DNA from: Clostridiaceae bacterium Marseille-Q4149
GTDB taxonomy: Bacteria > Bacillota > Clostridia > Oscillospirales > Oscillospiraceae
Length of the DNA: 64,000 nt
NCBI GenBank assembly: GCA_018228685.1
Contig: CP073691.1
Coordinates: 2,046,001-2,110,000, forward strand
Direction of reading: 5' to 3'
The notes beneath the pieces were generated by a model, which ran no database searches, had not been told where the DNA came from, and saw only the letters and a program-made list of their open reading frames with translations. Positions 61,258-64,000 of this stretch are shown here, in pieces (positions within the stretch are counted from its first letter, which is position 1; each line of letters begins with the position of its first letter). The position numbers and the translations under genes are program-made.

Positions 61258-62058
61258 CTACTTCCGCCCCCGTTGTGGGTTTGGATTTTTCAGCAAGTCC
61301 GACTTCTGTGCAATCTTCTTCAGCCACTTCTTTTCTTCCTCGGACAGCTTCTTCAAATTCAATTTGAGCCGCTTACAGATAAACGCCAAAGCTGCTTGCT
61401 CCGGGTCGCTGTCTGGGCTGGCGGTTTCCTCGGCGGTCTGCAAAAAATCTTCCAGCGGGTTGTCCTCCGGGACGCTGAAAAAATCGTCCTTATGTGCTTC
61501 CCGCAGGTCAAGAGCTATCTTGTTTATGTCCTGCTGTATCACATAGCGGCAAAAGCTGTCATCATCAATATGGGCGGCGATAAGCTGTCTTAACTGCGGG
61601 TCAGACAAGCCGGGATTGTGCTGCTTCATAATGGTTGCGCTCACAGCGTCTACAATAGCGTTTGCACTCTGCACCTGTTTGCCAGCAATACCGTTTACAT
61701 AGATTTCGAGGTCAGCCATCAGCCGGGGGAAATCCGGGTGTACCGCCAGCTCACACAAGAGGGAATTATCCACCCGCCCACTTTTCAAGAGTACAATCAT
61801 ATCATCACTCAAACGCAGGTCTGCAAGATCGGCGTTTGGGTGATTTTTTGTTTGAGAACGCCCCAGCAGATAATCAACAGTCACTTCATAAAACTTTGCT
61901 AACTCAATAAGGGCATAATGGCTGATGTCCTTGAAATTATCCCCCTCATAACTGCCCAGCGCCGACTTGGAGAGATGTGTTTGCTCTGCAAGCTGTTCCA
62001 GCGTCAGCCCACGCTCCACACGCAGGTCTTTCAATCGTTCTTGTATGGATAGTTCCAT
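61258..62058 (-). CDS. XRE family regulator of the mobile element, copy 2
   Basis: The 266-residue protein has an N-terminal XRE HTH (8-70: RLKDLRVERGLTLEQLAEQT, SKSALGSYEGDNF) and a helical C-terminal part, colinear with the protein at 34523 over its whole length (VDYLLGRSQTKNHPNADL versus a similar run). It is transcribed away from the mobilisation genes and is the probable repressor of this element. Confidence 0.88.
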   Translation of the reverse strand: MELSIQERLKDLRVERGLTLEQLAEQTHLSKSALGSYEGDNFKDISHYALIELAKFYEVTVDYLLGRSQTKNHPNADLADLRLSDDMIVLLKSGRVDNSLLCELAVHPDFPRLMADLEIYVNGIAGKQVQSANAIVDAVSATIMKQHNPGLSDPQLRQLIAAHIDDDSFCRYVIQQDINKIALDLREAHKDDFFSVPEDNPLEDFLQTAEETASPDSDPEQAALAFICKRLKLNLKKLSEEEKKWLKKIAQKSDLLKNPNPQRGRK

Positions 62059-62140
62059 GCTCCCCCTCCTTGTCTGCTTGATAGATGAAAAGTTATAGCT
62101 TTTGTGCTCTATTCAGATGCCAGATGAACTAAGCATCATA

Positions 62141-62470
62141 TTATTTGTAGTAATAATACCAATTTCCGTTATATTCTTTATCACATTCTTCTTGTGAAGC
62201 AAACGTACAATCTTTAATTCCTTGAATTGGATAATTATGTTTTTTCAACTGTGCTCTGTGATATAAATTGATTTTTTCGGTTAGTCCGCTTTGCTGTGCC
62301 GCTTTTAATCGCGCATTTGTAGAAAAGATGTACGATACAAAATAGTTTGCTGGCTGAATATATGTTCCAAATTCAATACTCTGTTCTATATCCGCAAAGT
62401 AATTTTTAACATCTTCCATGCAAATTTCTATTATTCTTTGCCATTTAATCTCCTGTTCCCTATTTCTCAT
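62141..62470 (-). CDS. Hypothetical protein, 109 residues
   Basis: An AT-rich, Tyr- and Lys-rich protein (QPANYFVSYIFSTNARLKAA, ECDKEYNGNWYYYYK) without a recognised domain. A possible aacagggaga RBS precedes the start. It sits between the XRE gene and the control region and is absent from the equivalent place in the first element, so it is probably recent cargo. Confidence 0.45.
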   Translation of the reverse strand: MRNREQEIKWQRIIEICMEDVKNYFADIEQSIEFGTYIQPANYFVSYIFSTNARLKAAQQSGLTEKINLYHRAQLKKHNYPIQGIKDCTFASQEECDKEYNGNWYYYYK

Positions 62471-62813
62471 TTTTTACCTCTACAACTATGAATGGACACT
62501 TAATGTATTTTTATTTTACCACAATTCCGAGAGCGTGGAAATAGGCAGTTTTCCGGGCTGATTTCCGACCTTATGGATATACGGGGCGGGTGGTCTTTTA
62601 GGTGTAGACTTAAGGTAGTTCATCGATGAGCTGCACCTTGAAAAATGAATGACCGTCCGAAAAGGAATACCTAGGCAGGGGAAGCACTGCAACGAGCCAC
62701 TTCGGGACAAAATGTCCCGAAGTCCGGGGAGCGTGCCAACGCTGGAACACGCCGCAGGAATGGGGCAGGAAGCCTTTTCGGGGAGAACGGCAAAGGAAAA
62801 ATGGAGGGAACAC
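62471..62813. other. Control region of the second element
   Basis: Segments at 62557-62587 and 62628-62670 match 35436-35470 and 35510-35550 of the first element. The TTCGGGACA palindrome copy 2 (62701-62721) lies within. No gene is seen. It is the probable promoter/operator region for the mobilisation genes. Confidence 0.5.
62701..62721. repeat. Palindrome TTCGGGACA-N3-TGTCCCGAA, copy 2
   Basis: Perfect arms around AAA, extended to 11 bp (62699-62723). Matches copy 1 at 60151-60171. Confidence 0.7.
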
Positions 62814-63227
62814 ATGAGAGAGAACCCATATAAACGACTGCCGCCCATAGAGCGCAAGCAGGACGGTCCCCTTTACCGCATGACACCGGCACAGAGGAAA
62901 CAGGCAAACGCCCTGATCCGCCGGGAGTGCTGCAACTATGAGGACGGGAACTGTATGCTCCTTGACGATGGGGACACCCACACCTGCCCCCAGACCATTT
63001 CTTTCTCAGTCTGCTGTAAGTGGTTCCGCTGTTCGGTCTTGCCGCAAATCGGGACGCTGGAAACAGAGATTTTCCGGGATAAGGAGCTAAAACACTGTGC
63101 GGTCTGCGGCAGCGTGTTCGTCCCAAAGTCCAACCGGGCGAAATACTGTCCCAACTGTGCCGCCAGAGTTCACAGGCGGCAGAAAACAGAAAGTGAACGG
63201 AAAAGGAGGTCTTGTGTGGACAGTTAG
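62814..63227 (+). CDS. Cysteine-rich VLP domain protein
   Basis: The 137-residue protein starts at the ATG at 62814 behind ggaggg. Its Cys pattern (RRECCNYEDGNCMLLDDG, TCPQTISFSVCCKWFRCSVL) is the cysteine-rich VLP domain, and a C-terminal zinc ribbon follows (CAVCGSVFVPKSNRAKYCPN C). Such proteins regularly precede RepA and Mob genes in Firmicutes elements and may bind DNA at the control region. Confidence 0.85.
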   Translation: MRENPYKRLPPIERKQDGPLYRMTPAQRKQANALIRRECCNYEDGNCMLLDDGDTHTCPQTISFSVCCKWFRCSVLPQIGTLETEIFRDKELKHCAVCGSVFVPKSNRAKYCPNCAARVHRRQKTESERKRRSCVDS

Positions 63228-63338
63228 GGGCTGAAAGGTCCTTGATTTTCAAGGCTTTGCAAGCACAGAACAGGGGCAGGCAATAGAAACTACCGTCTGC
63301 CCCAGAAAATGGGCTTCTAACCGTCCACAAAACACGAT

Positions 63339-63734
63339 ATGACAAACAACATTTATATCCATCAGCCGGAAAAGACGGTCAGCTTTACCCGGCTTCCCAA
63401 TTTCCTTTTTGAAGCCCCCACATTCACGCCACTGTCCAACGAAGCAAAGGTACTGTATGCCTTTATCCTGCGCCGGACAGACCTGTCCCGGAAAAACGGC
63501 TGGGCAGATGAATATGGGCGGATTTACCTCTACTATCCCATCAACGAAGTAGTGGAGCTGCTCCACTGCGGGCGGCAGAAGGCGGTCAACACCCTGCGGG
63601 AACTGCAATATGCCGGACTGGTGGAAATCCAGAAGCAGGGCTGTGGAAAACCCAATCGCATTTACCCAAAATCCTACGAAGCGGTTCCAAACACCGACTT
63701 CAAGAAATCCAGTTATGGAACGCCGGAGGACTGA
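63339..63734 (+). CDS. RepA N-terminal domain replication initiator
   Basis: The 131-residue protein matches the RepA_N winged-helix domain (FTRLPNFLFEAPTFTPLSNE, AKVLYAFILRRTDLSRKNGW, GRQKAVNTLRELQYAGLVEI). It is shorter than plasmid RepA proteins (over 250 residues), consistent with the short forms in integrative elements. It may start element replication after excision. Confidence 0.88.
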   Translation: MTNNIYIHQPEKTVSFTRLPNFLFEAPTFTPLSNEAKVLYAFILRRTDLSRKNGWADEYGRIYLYYPINEVVELLHCGRQKAVNTLRELQYAGLVEIQKQGCGKPNRIYPKSYEAVPNTDFKKSSYGTPED

Positions 63735-63919
63735 AAACCGCACTCCACAAGTACGATAATCAATCCTCTTGAAGTACGAAAACCGGACGGTATATAGAAA
63801 TACAGAGATTAAAACGATTTTATTTATATCTTATCCATTCCTATCCGATCCGAGATATTTTCTGCGGGATTTTCCTGTGGAAAAGTCCCGGAAAGGAATG
63901 GAATGGGGAAAGGAGTTTC

Positions 63920-64000
63920 ATGGCACAACACGCAATTTTGCGATTTGAAAAACACAAAGGCAATCCGGCAAGACCGCTGGAAGCCCATCACGAACGGCAA
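63920..64000 (+). CDS. mobV: MobV/Pre-type relaxase, N-terminus only (window end)
   Basis: The ATG at 63920 follows ggaaaggagttt. The first 27 residues (AQHAILRFEKHKGNPARPLE) match the start of Pre/Mob (MobV) relaxases, with the conserved HHERQ run. The gene continues beyond the window. Confidence 0.75.
   Translation, partial: MAQHAILRFEKHKGNPARPLEAHHERQ

Larger units (their letters stand above)
60145..64000. mobile_element. Second mobilizable element, left part (continues beyond window)
   Basis: DUF4274 and membrane cargo, an XRE repressor parallel to that of the first element, a conserved control region, a cysteine-rich VLP protein, a RepA-type initiator and the start of a MobV relaxase follow one another. 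This is the usual opening of a RepA/Mob-type element in gut Firmicutes. The left boundary is not defined precisely. Confidence 0.6.

Overview
The window looks like chromosome from a strictly anaerobic, GC-rich gut Firmicute, probably an Oscillospiraceae-type clostridium. This is inferred from the Ptb/Buk, IorAB, NfnAB and AtoE genes, the clusters of rubredoxin, rubrerythrin and flavodiiron proteins, AgrC/LytTR signalling, and Tn916-like and MobQ/MobV mobile elements. Codon and base use change several times, which fits a mosaic of core blocks and acquired islands.

Layout. (a) 1-6190: end of a ketopantoate-reductase-like gene, an AraC regulator, a ZinT-like lipoprotein and a pair of half-size ABC exporters of the type used for metallophore import. 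(b) 6190-11340: a truncated copy of a leader-plus-GAF regulator gene, an AgrC-type histidine kinase broken by one in-frame TGA, its LytTR regulator, a pseudo-receiver protein and a 687-residue lipoprotein. (c) 11341-11870: the 5' part of a group IIC intron sitting on a terminator hairpin, without reverse transcriptase or 3' end. (d) 11980-30690: a large redox and oxygen-defence island. It holds ferritin/PerR, a rhodanese lipoprotein with an Rrf2 regulator and thioredoxin, two flavodiiron proteins, a nitroreductase, class I ribonucleotide reductase, an acyl-CoA dehydrogenase-ETF-rubredoxin fusion next to a flavodiiron protein, a CoA-disulfide reductase/thioredoxin/ferredoxin/ferredoxin:thioredoxin-reductase-like operon ending in a small alarmone synthetase, superoxide reductase, rubrerythrin, a CRP/FNR regulator and a DUF134-NifX fusion.

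(e) 31100-33770: small regulators, an attenuator-like leader and a DUF1016 gene. (f) 33658-43762: an integrative mobilizable element of about 10 kb (NYN protein, XRE repressor, small cargo genes, oriT, DUF3847, MobQ relaxase, CHC2 primase, VirE ATPase, excisionase, integrase) inserted in the 5' end of a low-molecular-weight phosphatase gene. (g) 43727-45205: the phosphatase and a BRO-type protein. (h) 45415-45747: three tRNA-Leu genes. (i) 45853-59419: a very GC-rich core block with CRP/FNR, PAP2, trigger-factor-like, Ptb, Ior, YheO-type regulator, cupin, NfnAB and AtoE. Five catabolic genes here (buk, iorA, iorB, a DUF6282 gene and an HpaI-type aldolase) are visibly damaged. (j) about 60145-64000: the start of a second mobilizable element (DUF4274, XRE paralogue, cysteine-rich VLP protein, RepA, MobV relaxase).

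The most interesting parts are the apparently self-contained acyl-CoA-to-rubredoxin-to-flavodiiron oxygen/NO reduction module, the minimal ferredoxin/thioredoxin operon sharing a 15-bp palindrome with the rubrerythrin promoter, the duplicated attenuator leader, and the cluster of broken catabolic genes.
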